This document shows, in pieces, positions 24,046 to 34,484 of a DNA stretch of 43,842 nucleotides (position 1 is its first letter; every line of letters starts with the position of its first letter). This DNA comes from Actinomycetes bacterium (lineage in GTDB: Bacteria; Actinomycetota; Acidimicrobiia; Acidimicrobiales; RAAP-2), in contig JAJXXA010000030.1 of NCBI GenBank assembly GCA_021781335.1, positions 1-43,842 of the forward strand, written 5' to 3'. A program made the translations under genes and the position numbers. The notes under the pieces were generated by a model. It saw only the letters and a program-made list of their open reading frames with translations, was not told the origin of the DNA and did not search any database.

Positions 24046-24500
24046 CGGGTCGTGTTCAACTTGGAGAGCAGAGTCGTGAGGCTCGCTCGCTCGCTCTCGC
24101 TTAATCGTGAGACGAGGGTGTCTTGGAGGTACTCGAGGTGCACCGATAGCGCCTCGTCGAGTTTTTGATTGCCGAGGTCCGTGATGGCGACGTGGATCGC
24201 TCGTCGGTCGCTCGGGCACAACTGGCGTTCAACCAGGCCCGCGTCTTCCAGGCGATCAATGAGTCGCGTGGTGCCACCCGTCGAATGAACGATGGCGTCG
24301 GCTACCTGGGCCATCTTCAGACGACCATCAGGGGACTTGCGCAGTTGGAGGAGAACCTCGAACCACGCCAGAGGAAGTCCACACTGGTCTTCTAGCGCGA
24401 CGCCAAGGCTCTTTGATAGACGAGCGTTCGTCTCAAGCAATAGACCAAAGAGAACCACGCGTTCATCACCTGTTGGACATATTTGCGGATCTATCGACAC
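24042..24500 (-). CDS. MarR-family transcriptional regulator
   Basis: A 152-residue winged-helix regulator. The DNA-binding region is LKMAQVADAIVHSTGGTTRLIDRLEDAGLVERQLCPSDRRAIHVAIT (about residues 60-108), including the wing motif P-S-D-R-R. Long helices on either side form the dimer interface. MarR proteins generally repress a divergent neighbour and are released by small ligands or oxidation. Here the neighbour is yceI-like. GTG 24500 sits 7 bases downstream of a TATACT extended -10, so the mRNA is predicted leaderless. The stop overlaps that of ileS by four bases. Confidence 0.93.
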   Translation of the reverse strand: MSIDPQICPTGDERVVLFGLLLETNARLSKSLGVALEDQCGLPLAWFEVLLQLRKSPDGRLKMAQVADAIVHSTGGTTRLIDRLEDAGLVERQLCPSDRRAIHVAITDLGNQKLDEALSVHLEYLQDTLVSRLSESERASLTTLLSKLNTTR

Positions 24501-24507
24501 GTCAACC

Positions 24508-24513
24508 AGTATA
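24508..24513 (-). promoter_or_regulatory. Extended -10 promoter of the MarR gene (leaderless)
   Basis: TGCTATACT on the minus strand (TATACT at 24508-24513), 7 bases before GTG 24500. It is flanked by the GCATC/GATGC inverted repeat (24514-24531), so autoregulation is plausible. Confidence 0.5.
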
Positions 24514-24528
24514 GCATCTACTTAGTGA

Positions 24529-24556
24529 TGCAATTACTGCTTGACAAGTTATTGCA
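24529..24556. promoter_or_regulatory. Candidate MarR operator (inverted repeat)
   Basis: TGCAATTAC (24529-24537) and GTTATTGCA (24548-24556) form an inverted repeat with one mismatch per arm and a 10-base centre. It covers the -35 hexamer of the yceI-like promoter. A second shorter repeat, GCATC-N8-GATGC (24514-24531), lies next to the marR-side -10. Confidence 0.5.
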
Positions 24557-24570
24557 TATACGAGTATAAT
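24541..24570 (+). promoter_or_regulatory. Consensus housekeeping promoter of the YceI gene
   Basis: TTGACA (24541-24546), an 18-base spacer and TATAAT (24565-24570): both hexamers are perfect consensus, the only such case I found in the window. The predicted start near 24577 gives a leader of about 34 bases with GGAG before ATG 24611. Confidence 0.75.
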
Positions 24571-24610
24571 GAAGAAACACAAGCAGTGACTAATACATAG
24601 GAGATTTAAC

Positions 24611-25156
24611 ATGAGCACCCTTCCCCCCGCTGGCGTATACAACATCGACGTGGTCCACTCAACCGTTGGTTTCGTGGCACGACACCTCGTCGCCGCCAAG
24701 GTTCGCGGACGCTTCAATGAGTTCTCTGGCGTCATCACCATTGGCGACAGCCTGGAGAACTCGTCAGTCGAGGCGACCGCTCAGGCCGCCAGCGTTACGA
24801 CCAACAACGAAATGCGTGATGGACACATCAAGAGTGGTGACTTCCTTGAGGAGCAGACCTACCCAACGCTGAACCTCAAGTCCACGAAGATTACCCCTAA
24901 GGGTGGCGACAAGTACGAACTCGTTGCCGACCTCACGATCAAGGGCGTCACCAAGTCGGTCACTTTTGACCTTGAGTACTTGGGCACCGGACCGAGCATG
25001 ACGCCTGGGGCCTCAGTCGTTGGTTTCGAGGCGACGGCGGAGATCGATCGTCGCGATTTCAACGTCAATTTCGACGGCGCGCTCGAGAACGGCAGCCTCG
25101 TCGTGGGCAACAAGATCGTCCTCGAGCTTGCGGTGGAGGCTCACCAACAGGTGTGA
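24611..25156 (+). CDS. YceI-family protein
   Basis: A 181-residue YceI-like beta-barrel protein. Family marks: YNIDVVHSTVGFVARHLVAAKVRGRFNEFSG at the N-terminus, MRDGHIKSGDFLEEQTYPTLNLKS in the middle and GFEATAEIDRRDFNVNFD near the end. YceI proteins bind isoprenoid-type lipids in a lipocalin-like barrel and are induced by stress or pH in some bacteria. No signal peptide is seen, so it is probably cytoplasmic. GGAG precedes ATG 24611. A consensus promoter overlapped by a candidate MarR operator implies strong, repressible expression. An intrinsic terminator follows. Confidence 0.93.
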   Translation: MSTLPPAGVYNIDVVHSTVGFVARHLVAAKVRGRFNEFSGVITIGDSLENSSVEATAQAASVTTNNEMRDGHIKSGDFLEEQTYPTLNLKSTKITPKGGDKYELVADLTIKGVTKSVTFDLEYLGTGPSMTPGASVVGFEATAEIDRRDFNVNFDGALENGSLVVGNKIVLELAVEAHQQV

Positions 25157-25177
25157 GGCTCGTCTCACTGAGTCGCG

Positions 25178-25208
25178 AATGCCGGGGGCCCGTTGCCCCC
25201 GGCATTTT
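25178..25208 (+). terminator. Intrinsic terminator after the YceI gene
   Basis: A 12-bp perfect stem AATGCCGGGGGC / GCCCCCGGCATT with a 5-base loop, followed by TT (the ATTTT run). It begins 22 bases after the YceI stop. Confidence 0.85.
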
Positions 25209-25214
25209 CGTCGT

Positions 25215-25220
25215 TACGAT
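25215..25220 (+). promoter_or_regulatory. Leaderless-type -10 element (TACGAT) for the 42-aa gene
   Basis: TACGAT, 6 bases (GGAGTC), ATG 25227. It starts just after the YceI terminator, supporting an independent small gene. Confidence 0.45.
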
Positions 25221-25226
25221 GGAGTC

Positions 25227-25355
25227 ATGGCAGACGAATCAAAGGGCAAAGGCGTCAAATCAACCATTGGGGTGCTCGGGGCGATCGCGACGATCGTCTC
25301 GGTATGGTGGTTCGCACTTCGCCCGCGCAAGAAGCGCCGCGACGAAGAAGAATAG
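25227..25355 (+). CDS. Small single-pass membrane protein (42 aa)
   Basis: An open frame of 42 codons visible at the end of the longer track entry 25020..25355. It has a polar N-terminus (MADESKGKGVKST), one transmembrane helix (IGVLGAIATIVSVWWFAL), a strongly basic stretch (RPRKKRR) and an acidic end (DEEE). The positive-inside rule puts the C-terminus in the cytoplasm. It is too short for a family call. Support for reality: it sits between a terminator and the next gene, with a -10-like TACGAT placed 6 bases before the ATG as in other genes here, and its composition is clearly membrane-protein-like. Function unknown. Confidence 0.6.
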   Translation: MADESKGKGVKSTIGVLGAIATIVSVWWFALRPRKKRRDEEE

Positions 25356-25403
25356 TCGGGTCTCTTTCTCAGACGTCGCGGTTGTTACCCTTATCGAGGG
25401 CGT

Positions 25404-25409
25404 TAGCGT
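25404..25409 (+). promoter_or_regulatory. Leaderless-type -10 element (TAGCGT) for the MFS gene
   Basis: TAGCGT, exactly 6 bases, GTG 25416. Confidence 0.45.
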
Positions 25410-25415
25410 TGTCGA

Positions 25416-26666
25416 GTGGCCTCCGCATCTTTCGCTCCGCTTAGACATCGGAGTTTCGCGCTAGCGCTCACGTCGTCGTTCGTCTCATCGACTGGCACCT
25501 GGATGCAGGCAGTGGCGCTCGGCGTCTACATCACGACAAAGACCCATAACAACATTTGGCTCGGTCTCTTGACGGTGGCCGCGTGGTTGCCGGCACTCAT
25601 TGGCTCACCGGTGGGTGGTGTGATGTCGGAACGCCTCAATCGCCAACGATGGATTCAAGCGAACAATGCCGTGATGGCACTCAGCGCGAGCGCGCTGGCG
25701 ATCGCGGAATTGACGAACCACTTGAGTCTGCAACTCGCGTGTTATCTCGCAATCGTTGAAGGGCTCTGTGGATCGTCATCATGGGCGGCGTGGCAGTCAT
25801 TGCTACGTGACCTCGTGGACCATGACGAGGTCTTGGCCGCCGTGTCGCTGTCTTCCGCCCAGTTCAATCTCGGCCGGATCATCGGTCCCGCACTTGCGGG
25901 TGTTGCCCTAGGTCTCGGCTCGACGGGGTGGTGCTTCGCGCTCAACGCGGCATCCTTCATCTTCGTGGTCGTGATCTTCTCCTTCGTGAAGAGTCCGCCT
26001 CGCGAGAAGGTCACGACCAAGATTCGTGTGTGGAGTGAGACGGTGGTCGGTGCGAAGACGGCCTGGAAGGTGCGGGGATGTCGCAATCCGATCCTCGGCG
26101 TCGGCACCGTGGCGCTCATCGTCAGTCCGTTCATAACCTTGGTCCCCGCGATGGCGGTCCACACGCTGCACTCGGGCAAGGTCGGTACAGCGTGGCTCGT
26201 CGCGGCCCAGGGGGTCGGCGCGGTGCTCGCGGCACTTACGTTGCCGTCGCTCGCTCGGCGCACTTCGAGATTGTTCGTGCTTCGTATGTCGCTCTACGCG
26301 CTCGCGCTCGCTGAAGGTCTCTACGCCCTCGCACCGACCTTGGCTCTGTCGGTGGTATCGCTGGTGCTGCTCGGTGGCGCCTACGTTGGCTCACTTACCG
26401 GGCTCAACACCTCGGTGCAGCTCCACGCACCCGTGGGGGAGCGCTCTCGAATTCTCGCCTTGTACACGTTGTCACTTTCGCTGCTGTATCCCTTGGGGGC
26501 CACGATCCAGTCGGCCATGTCCACGACGTGGGGCGTGCGGCCGGTGACTCTTGGTGCCGCGATCGCGTTGGGGCTGGTCCTGTCGGTGGTGAACTTTGTT
26601 AAGCCGACGTTCTGGGTTGAAATGGGGCCGCCACCAACTGACCAATTGGAATTGCTGGCAGACTAG
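25416..26666 (+). CDS. MFS transporter (MFS_3/EntS-like exporter)
   Basis: A 416-residue, roughly twelve-helix transporter of the group containing the enterobactin exporter EntS. Supporting features are the N-terminus FAPLRHRSFALALTSSFVSSTGTWMQAVALG, the segment VGGVMSERLNRQRWIQANNAVMAL (motif A-like loop between helices 2 and 3) and LSSAQFNLGRIIGPALAGVAL. The exported compound is unknown. GTG 25416 has no ribosome site but a TAGCGT element 6 bases upstream. The next gene, a succinate-semialdehyde dehydrogenase, starts 4 bases after its stop. Confidence 0.88.
   Translation: MASASFAPLRHRSFALALTSSFVSSTGTWMQAVALGVYITTKTHNNIWLGLLTVAAWLPALIGSPVGGVMSERLNRQRWIQANNAVMALSASALAIAELTNHLSLQLACYLAIVEGLCGSSSWAAWQSLLRDLVDHDEVLAAVSLSSAQFNLGRIIGPALAGVALGLGSTGWCFALNAASFIFVVVIFSFVKSPPREKVTTKIRVWSETVVGAKTAWKVRGCRNPILGVGTVALIVSPFITLVPAMAVHTLHSGKVGTAWLVAAQGVGAVLAALTLPSLARRTSRLFVLRMSLYALALAEGLYALAPTLALSVVSLVLLGGAYVGSLTGLNTSVQLHAPVGERSRILALYTLSLSLLYPLGATIQSAMSTTWGVRPVTLGAAIALGLVLSVVNFVKPTFWVEMGPPPTDQLELLAD
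26659..26664 (+). promoter_or_regulatory. Possible leaderless -10 variant (CAGACT) inside the MFS gene end
   Basis: CAGACT ends 6 bases before ATG 26671. Its last base is the first of the upstream stop codon. It could give the dehydrogenase an internal leaderless promoter, but the first base departs from TANNNT. Confidence 0.25.
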
Positions 26667-26670
26667 TGGC

Positions 26671-28035
26671 ATGCCATTTATTGCCACTAATCCCACCACG
26701 GAAGAAGTAATCGCTCAATATCCCGCTCACACGCCCGCGCAGATTGACGCCGCACTGAGCGGCGCAGTCAGTGCGTTCGAGTCGTGGCGCAGCGTTCACG
26801 TGAAGGAACGAGCCGAGTTGATGAATCGGGCTGCGGAGCTCTTAGAGGGCGAGATTCCCGTCATCGCCCAATTGATGACGAGCGAGATGGGTAAGACGTT
26901 CGCCGCCGCCAAGGGCGAGGCCGCGAAATGCGCCATGACGATGCGCTACTACGCCGAGCACGCACCGGCCATGCTCGAAACGGAGTACATCGAGACCAGT
27001 GGGTCGAGAAGTGGTGTTCGTTACGAACCCATCGGCGCGATTTTCTCGATCATGCCATGGAATTTCCCACTCTGGCAGATCATTCGCTGCGCCGCACCGA
27101 CAGTGATGGCGGGCAACGTCACGGTCTTGAAGCACGCGCCGAACGTGCCGGGAAGCGCTGCATACATAGAGGACCTCTTCACACGCGCCGGATTCCCCAA
27201 GGGGGTCTTCACCAATCTCTTCGTTGAAGTGGAACAGATCGCTGACATCATTGGCGACCCGCGCATCGCGGGCGTCACCTTGACCGGTTCGGAGCGCGCG
27301 GGGCGCGCGGTCGCCGAGATTGCGGGAAGGAACCTCAAGAGATGCGTGCTCGAACTGGGCGGATCGGACCCGTTCATCGTCGCGTCCTCGGCCGATATGG
27401 ACCGGACAGTGTCGATGGCCGTGACCGCTCGGGTACAGAACAACGGTCAAGCGTGCATCGCGGCCAAGCGCTACATCGTGGTGAAGGACCGAGCCGATGA
27501 GTTCCTCGAAAAGTTCGTTGCCGCAATGGCTGAGGTGCCGACGGGTGACCCGATGGACCCCTCGACGGTCCTCGGTCCTCTCGTCAGCAAATCGCAATTG
27601 GACTTGTTGAGTGCCCAAGTCGCATCGTCGGTAGCCCAAGGCGCCGTCATTCGAACCGGCGGCGCACCGCTCGAGGGTCGGGGGTACTTCTATCCCGCGA
27701 CGGTACTCACCAATGTGCCCGACGATTCGCGCGCGGGATGTGAGGAACTCTTCGGTCCAGTTGCCGTGGTGCACGTCGTTGAGGATTTGGCTGAAGCGAT
27801 CTCCGTCGCCAACGCCACGCCGTGGGGACTCTCGGGTTCCATCTGGGCGAACGACCAGGATGAGATCGACGCCGCAATCGCGGGTCTGGACGTCGGCATG
27901 GTCTTCGCCAATGCCATCGTCGTCTCCATGCCCGAGCTTCCCTTTGGCGGTACCAAGAACTCGGGAATTGGGCGCGAACTGGGTGTGAACGGAGTGAGGG
28001 AGTTCACTAACGCGAAGTCCTTCTACGTCGCATGA
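26671..28035 (+). CDS. gabD: NAD(P)+-dependent succinate-semialdehyde dehydrogenase
   Basis: A 454-residue aldehyde dehydrogenase of the GabD1/Sad subgroup (slightly shorter than other ALDHs), oxidising succinate semialdehyde to succinate, the last step of GABA catabolism. It has FSIMPWNFPLWQIIRCAAPTVMAGN, VLELGGSDPFIV with the general-base Glu, and NNGQACIAAKR with catalytic Cys262. ATPNG-type tail elements such as PFGGTKNSGIGRELG are present. The ORF track runs 25 codons into the MFS gene; ATG 26671 is preferred. It could complete the putrescine-to-succinate route started in the 9-15 kb cluster. Its end overlaps iscS by ATGA, an unexpected coupling. Confidence 0.88.
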   Translation: MPFIATNPTTEEVIAQYPAHTPAQIDAALSGAVSAFESWRSVHVKERAELMNRAAELLEGEIPVIAQLMTSEMGKTFAAAKGEAAKCAMTMRYYAEHAPAMLETEYIETSGSRSGVRYEPIGAIFSIMPWNFPLWQIIRCAAPTVMAGNVTVLKHAPNVPGSAAYIEDLFTRAGFPKGVFTNLFVEVEQIADIIGDPRIAGVTLTGSERAGRAVAEIAGRNLKRCVLELGGSDPFIVASSADMDRTVSMAVTARVQNNGQACIAAKRYIVVKDRADEFLEKFVAAMAEVPTGDPMDPSTVLGPLVSKSQLDLLSAQVASSVAQGAVIRTGGAPLEGRGYFYPATVLTNVPDDSRAGCEELFGPVAVVHVVEDLAEAISVANATPWGLSGSIWANDQDEIDAAIAGLDVGMVFANAIVVSMPELPFGGTKNSGIGRELGVNGVREFTNAKSFYVA

Positions 28036-29195
28036 CATCGCAGTACTACTTCGACCACGCGGCCTCGGCGCCTCGGCGTGACGAAGTGGCGGCGGCCATG
28101 GAGCCCTGGCTCCATGGGGTCGTTGGTAATCCGTCGGGGAGTCACCACGCCTCGCGAGCGTCGCGACGTGCGGTTGAAGAGGCGCGCGACGAGGTCGCGG
28201 CTTTCGTCGGTGCGGCGCCTGGTGGCGTGATCTTTACCGGCGGAGGCACGGAATCGTGTCAACTCGCCATTGCGGGTGCAACTCATCATCATCGACGCAC
28301 CCACGACAAGAGTGCGATCGTCATCTCGAAGATCGAACACGAGGCGGTCATCGACGCCGCCGAGTTGATGGCGCAGGATTTCGACAACGTCAGTGTGCGC
28401 TACGTCGACGTTGACAGTGACGGAGTGATCGATCTTGACTCACTCGACCGTGCGCTTGACGAAGACGTAGCGATCGTGAGCGTGATGACCGCGAACAACG
28501 AGACCGGCGTCACGCAGCCACTTGATGCAGTCTCGGCGATGGCCAAAGCGATCCCCGGGGGGCTGCTCACCCATACCGACGCCGTCGCCGCGGCGCCGTG
28601 GCTCTTTCTGCCGATCGTGACTGGCTCAATCGACATGGTCTCGATATGTGCGCACAAGATTGGTGGTCCGGTCAATAGCGGCGCACTCATCATGCGCGAT
28701 GACTTTCCACTCGATGCGCTCGTTCCCGGTGGGGGCCAAGAGCGTGGGCACCGAGGCGGGACCGTGGACGTTGCTGCGTGCGTGGGTCTCGCCGCCGCAA
28801 CGCGTCTCATCAGTGAAGAGCTCACGAAGACCAACGAGCGGATCAGCGAATACCAGCACCGGCTCAGTGCGGCGCTCAGTTTCTTGCCGGGCTGTCGCAT
28901 CACGGCGCCCGGTGTCAATAAGGTCCCTGGAACGGTGCACGCGACCTTCGAAGGCATTGCGAGCGACGAGTTGCTGTTCTTGCTCGACCAGCGCGGCGTG
29001 TGCGCGTCGGCCGCATCGAGTTGTTCGAGCGGTGCGGCCCTTTCCAGCCACGTCCTTGCCGCGATGGGCATGGCGCCCGAGCGGGCAAAAGGATCGCTAC
29101 GCCTCACCATGGGCGCTGAAACCACCGAAGATGACGTGGATGCTCTCATCGAGATTCTTTCGTCTGTGGTCTACCGTCTGGCGGGAGCGGTCTAG
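28032..29195 (+). CDS. iscS: Cysteine desulfurase
   Basis: A 387-residue PLP enzyme taking sulfur from L-cysteine as an enzyme persulfide. The N-terminus YYFDHAASAPRRDEV, the segment VSVMTANNETGVTQP, the PLP lysine Lys209 in CAHKIGGPVNSG and the catalytic loop Cys331 in SSCSSGAALSSHVL all match the IscS/NifS group; the Lys and Cys spacing equals that of E. coli IscS. It overlaps the upstream dehydrogenase by ATGA and precedes mnmA by 29 bases, so its main job is probably to supply sulfur for tRNA 2-thiouridine; Fe-S assembly is also possible. Confidence 0.95.
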   Translation: MTSQYYFDHAASAPRRDEVAAAMEPWLHGVVGNPSGSHHASRASRRAVEEARDEVAAFVGAAPGGVIFTGGGTESCQLAIAGATHHHRRTHDKSAIVISKIEHEAVIDAAELMAQDFDNVSVRYVDVDSDGVIDLDSLDRALDEDVAIVSVMTANNETGVTQPLDAVSAMAKAIPGGLLTHTDAVAAAPWLFLPIVTGSIDMVSICAHKIGGPVNSGALIMRDDFPLDALVPGGGQERGHRGGTVDVAACVGLAAATRLISEELTKTNERISEYQHRLSAALSFLPGCRITAPGVNKVPGTVHATFEGIASDELLFLLDQRGVCASAASSCSSGAALSSHVLAAMGMAPERAKGSLRLTMGAETTEDDVDALIEILSSVVYRLAGAV

Positions 29196-29212
29196 TTGGG
29201 GCCCACGGCTGG

Positions 29213-29218
29213 CAGACT
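29213..29218 (+). promoter_or_regulatory. Possible leaderless -10 variant (CAGACT) upstream of mnmA
   Basis: CAGACT ends 6 bases before GTG 29225 in the 29-base iscS-mnmA gap. It is the same hexamer and spacing as at 26659. Confidence 0.25.
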
Positions 29219-29224
29219 GGTCGA

Positions 29225-32316
<3,092 letters not shown>

Positions 32317-32326
32317 CGTACTTAAC

Positions 32327-32332
32327 TAGGGT
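32327..32332 (+). promoter_or_regulatory. Putative -10 element (TAGGGT) of the pseudokinase gene
   Basis: TAGGGT, 11 bases before ATG 32344, in the 27-base gap after ligA. It is the same hexamer as at 7782 and 18251, with a slightly longer gap, giving a leader of only a few bases. Confidence 0.35.
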
Positions 32333-32343
32333 TGGGTTCAGCC

Positions 32344-34173
32344 ATGGCTACACCAACCTTTTACTCCGGACACGACCTCGCGGGGCGCTACCGCATCATT
32401 GAGATGCTCGGCGTGGAGCGAAACGCCGAGGTATACAGCGCCGAGGACTTATCCCTGAGTCGAACGGTCATCGTGAAGGTGCTCCTCGCGAGCCTCACGA
32501 CCCACGAAGACGTGCGTCGCGCATTTCGCACGAACATTGTAAGAGCGTCGACGTTGAGTCACCCCCACCTGGCCAGGGTCTATGACGGGGGACAAGAGTC
32601 CGGCGCGATCTTCATGATCACCGAGTACCTGGATGGTGGTTCGCTCGAGGACGTGCTGGCGAGTGGTCGCGTGCTCAGCGTGGACGATACCGCTCGTCTC
32701 GGGCGAGACGTGGCGAGTGCGTTGAGTTACCTGCACGCTAATGGATTCGTGCACGGTGAACTCTCGCCGAGCAAGCTCGTCTTTGACGGCGAAGGTCGCG
32801 TTCGCATCACCGATGTCGCGCTGGCCGGCATTGGTAACGCGTATCGCGATCACCTCAGTTTGGATGACGTTCGTTACATGAGTCCGGAACAGGCCGTCGG
32901 CGAGACGCCAGGCCCGGAGTCAGACATCTATTCTCTCGCGCTGATCTTGTACGAAGCGGCTACGGGATCTTCGGCGTTCGACGGGGCCAACGCTGAAGCG
33001 ATGCTGCGCGCTCGGATCAATTCGTCGCTTCCCGTGAGAGTTGAGCTTGGCACGCTCGACATGCTGCTCGCGCAGGCCGCCGTGTCGGATCCTCGACTGC
33101 GGCTGAGCGCCGATCAATTCGCGTCGAGGCTCAGCGCGGTCGTCGGCGATGCGGTGCCGCTCAGTGTGTCGCCACCACGCAGTGCGGTGCCGATCCTCGA
33201 GCAATTTTCGCCCGTGCAGCCGCGCACCTCGATTGGTTTTCGGCCTCCCTCACCTGATCAGATCGTGGGACGTGGACCGACCGCTCCCGGTGTCACCCCG
33301 CTTGATCGCGCGCCTCGTCGCTCCGCTCCCCAAGGGTACGAGCCGCTGCCCCCGACGCGGCCGTCTCGGATGCGGCGTCTGGCATTCTCGGGTGCAGCGG
33401 TGCTGATAGTGGTGTTGGGTGTCGGCGGAATCTTGGCGTGGAAACTCGGGTATCTCAGTTCTTCTTACGTCGTTCCGGACCTCACCCATTTGACGCTCCA
33501 GCAGGCGTCGCAGAAGTTGGGCAGTGATCACTTGGTCGCCACGGTCGCCAAGCACGAGAGTTCTACGACGGTGCCCACGGGTGAGATCATCTCCCAGTCA
33601 CCCGCCGCTGGCGTCAGCGTTCATTCGGGAAGCTCGATACAAATCGTCGTCTCAAGCGGAATGCCGCCCGTGACGCTGCCCACCACACTGGTGGGCAAGA
33701 CCTGTGCCGCGGCGACAGCGCAACTCAAGGTCTTGAAGATATCGGCTTCGTGCTCCCAGACCACGGCCAGTACCCGAACCCCCGCCGGACTGGTCGCTGA
33801 AGTTCTCTATCACGCGACGAAGAATCCGCTCGCGGTGCCCGCAGGCTCGAAGGTCAACCTGGTCATCAGCACCGGGGCGGGAACGGCAACGACCACCACG
33901 ACCGCGCCAACGACGACGACCGCGCCAACGACGACTACCTCAACGGTGCCTGCGACCACGACGACCCTCGCCGGACAAGGGCTTCGTCCGATGCCCAATG
34001 TTGTAGGCATGACGCGAGACCAGGTGAACGCCGCGATGCGTAAGGCAGAGCTGTACTACGTGACACGTGGGCCAAATGCCAACTCCACCAAGTGGACCAA
34101 GGTCGTCTCGTCGGTGCCCGTGGCCGGTACTGAAGTGAAATGGCACTCGACCGTAATACTGAATGTGCAATGA
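32344..34173 (+). CDS. PASTA-domain serine/threonine protein kinase homologue, predicted pseudokinase
   Basis: A 609-residue membrane protein with the PknB layout: cytoplasmic kinase fold (about 1-265), a Pro-rich linker, one transmembrane helix (LAFSGAAVLIVVLGVGGILAW, about 345-366), then three extracellular PASTA repeats, the second and third separated by a Thr-rich spacer. Catalytic motifs are degraded: the glycine loop is LGVERNAEVY, the HRD-x-K-x-x-N motif is HGELSPSK (Asp to Glu139, Lys to Ser, Asn to Lys), DFG is D157-V-A, and the helix C Glu is missing. Lys45 (VIVK) and the fold segments YMSPEQA and ESDIYSLALILYE remain. I infer a non-catalytic scaffold or sensor of peptidoglycan fragments. 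ATG 32344 is preferred to TTG 32332. It is coupled by ATGA to the next gene. Confidence 0.9.
   Translation: MATPTFYSGHDLAGRYRIIEMLGVERNAEVYSAEDLSLSRTVIVKVLLASLTTHEDVRRAFRTNIVRASTLSHPHLARVYDGGQESGAIFMITEYLDGGSLEDVLASGRVLSVDDTARLGRDVASALSYLHANGFVHGELSPSKLVFDGEGRVRITDVALAGIGNAYRDHLSLDDVRYMSPEQAVGETPGPESDIYSLALILYEAATGSSAFDGANAEAMLRARINSSLPVRVELGTLDMLLAQAAVSDPRLRLSADQFASRLSAVVGDAVPLSVSPPRSAVPILEQFSPVQPRTSIGFRPPSPDQIVGRGPTAPGVTPLDRAPRRSAPQGYEPLPPTRPSRMRRLAFSGAAVLIVVLGVGGILAWKLGYLSSSYVVPDLTHLTLQQASQKLGSDHLVATVAKHESSTTVPTGEIISQSPAAGVSVHSGSSIQIVVSSGMPPVTLPTTLVGKTCAAATAQLKVLKISASCSQTTASTRTPAGLVAEVLYHATKNPLAVPAGSKVNLVISTGAGTATTTTTAPTTTTAPTTTTSTVPATTTTLAGQGLRPMPNVVGMTRDQVNAAMRKAELYYVTRGPNANSTKWTKVVSSVPVAGTEVKWHSTVILNVQ
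33889..33965 (+). repeat. Thr/Pro-coding low-complexity tract between PASTA repeats
   Basis: Tandem ACNACN codons with two near-identical units encoding TTTTAP. They form an extended, probably glycosylatable spacer between the second and third PASTA domains. Confidence 0.6.
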
Positions 34174-34463
34174 CGGTCGAATGTGATCTATGTGAGGCGG
34201 CGATCATCACGACGCGCTACTACGAGGACGACCTCTGCTGGATCGCCGATTGCGAGATTTGCCTTGTGCCAATGGTGGTATGGCGGGTCCACGACCCTGC
34301 GCCTTCTGAAACGCTGAAGCAAGATCTACGAGTGGCCCTCGCCACGGTGGCCGATCGTGTCCTGGGCGAAGGCAACTGGTCGCTGGACGACCATATGCGT
34401 AACATCCCAGATCATTATCACGCCCATGCCCGCCGAGCGCATCCCTGGAGTCAACAGACTTAG
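34170..34463 (+). CDS. Small Cys-rich HIT-like protein
   Basis: A 97-residue protein starting at ATG 34170, overlapping the pseudokinase stop as ATGA. It contains CDLCEAAIITTRYYEDDLCWIADCEICLVPMVVWRVH, with two C-x-x-C pairs like the zinc-binding N-terminus of some HIT (histidine triad) hydrolases, and ends with IPDHYHAHARR, a His-rich segment echoing the HIT triad H-x-H-x-H. It is too short for a complete HIT domain. I remember similar uncharacterised proteins in actinobacteria but no function. The tight coupling suggests a partner role with the pseudokinase; that is inference. Confidence 0.75.
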   Translation: MTVECDLCEAAIITTRYYEDDLCWIADCEICLVPMVVWRVHDPAPSETLKQDLRVALATVADRVLGEGNWSLDDHMRNIPDHYHAHARRAHPWSQQT

Positions 34464-34484
34464 TTTCTCGATCGATTGCTCGTT

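Noticed and set aside
26842-28038. 398-aa minus-strand ORF
   Set aside because: Antisense shadow of the succinate-semialdehyde dehydrogenase; composition is Arg/Gly/His/Asp-rich with no motif.
28400-29149. 249-aa minus-strand ORF
   Set aside because: Antisense to iscS; the plus strand has correctly spaced catalytic Lys209 and Cys331.
33889-33965. Possible DNA-level repeat array or CRISPR-like structure
   Set aside because: Periodicity is that of Thr codons in a coding spacer; no spacer-repeat structure.
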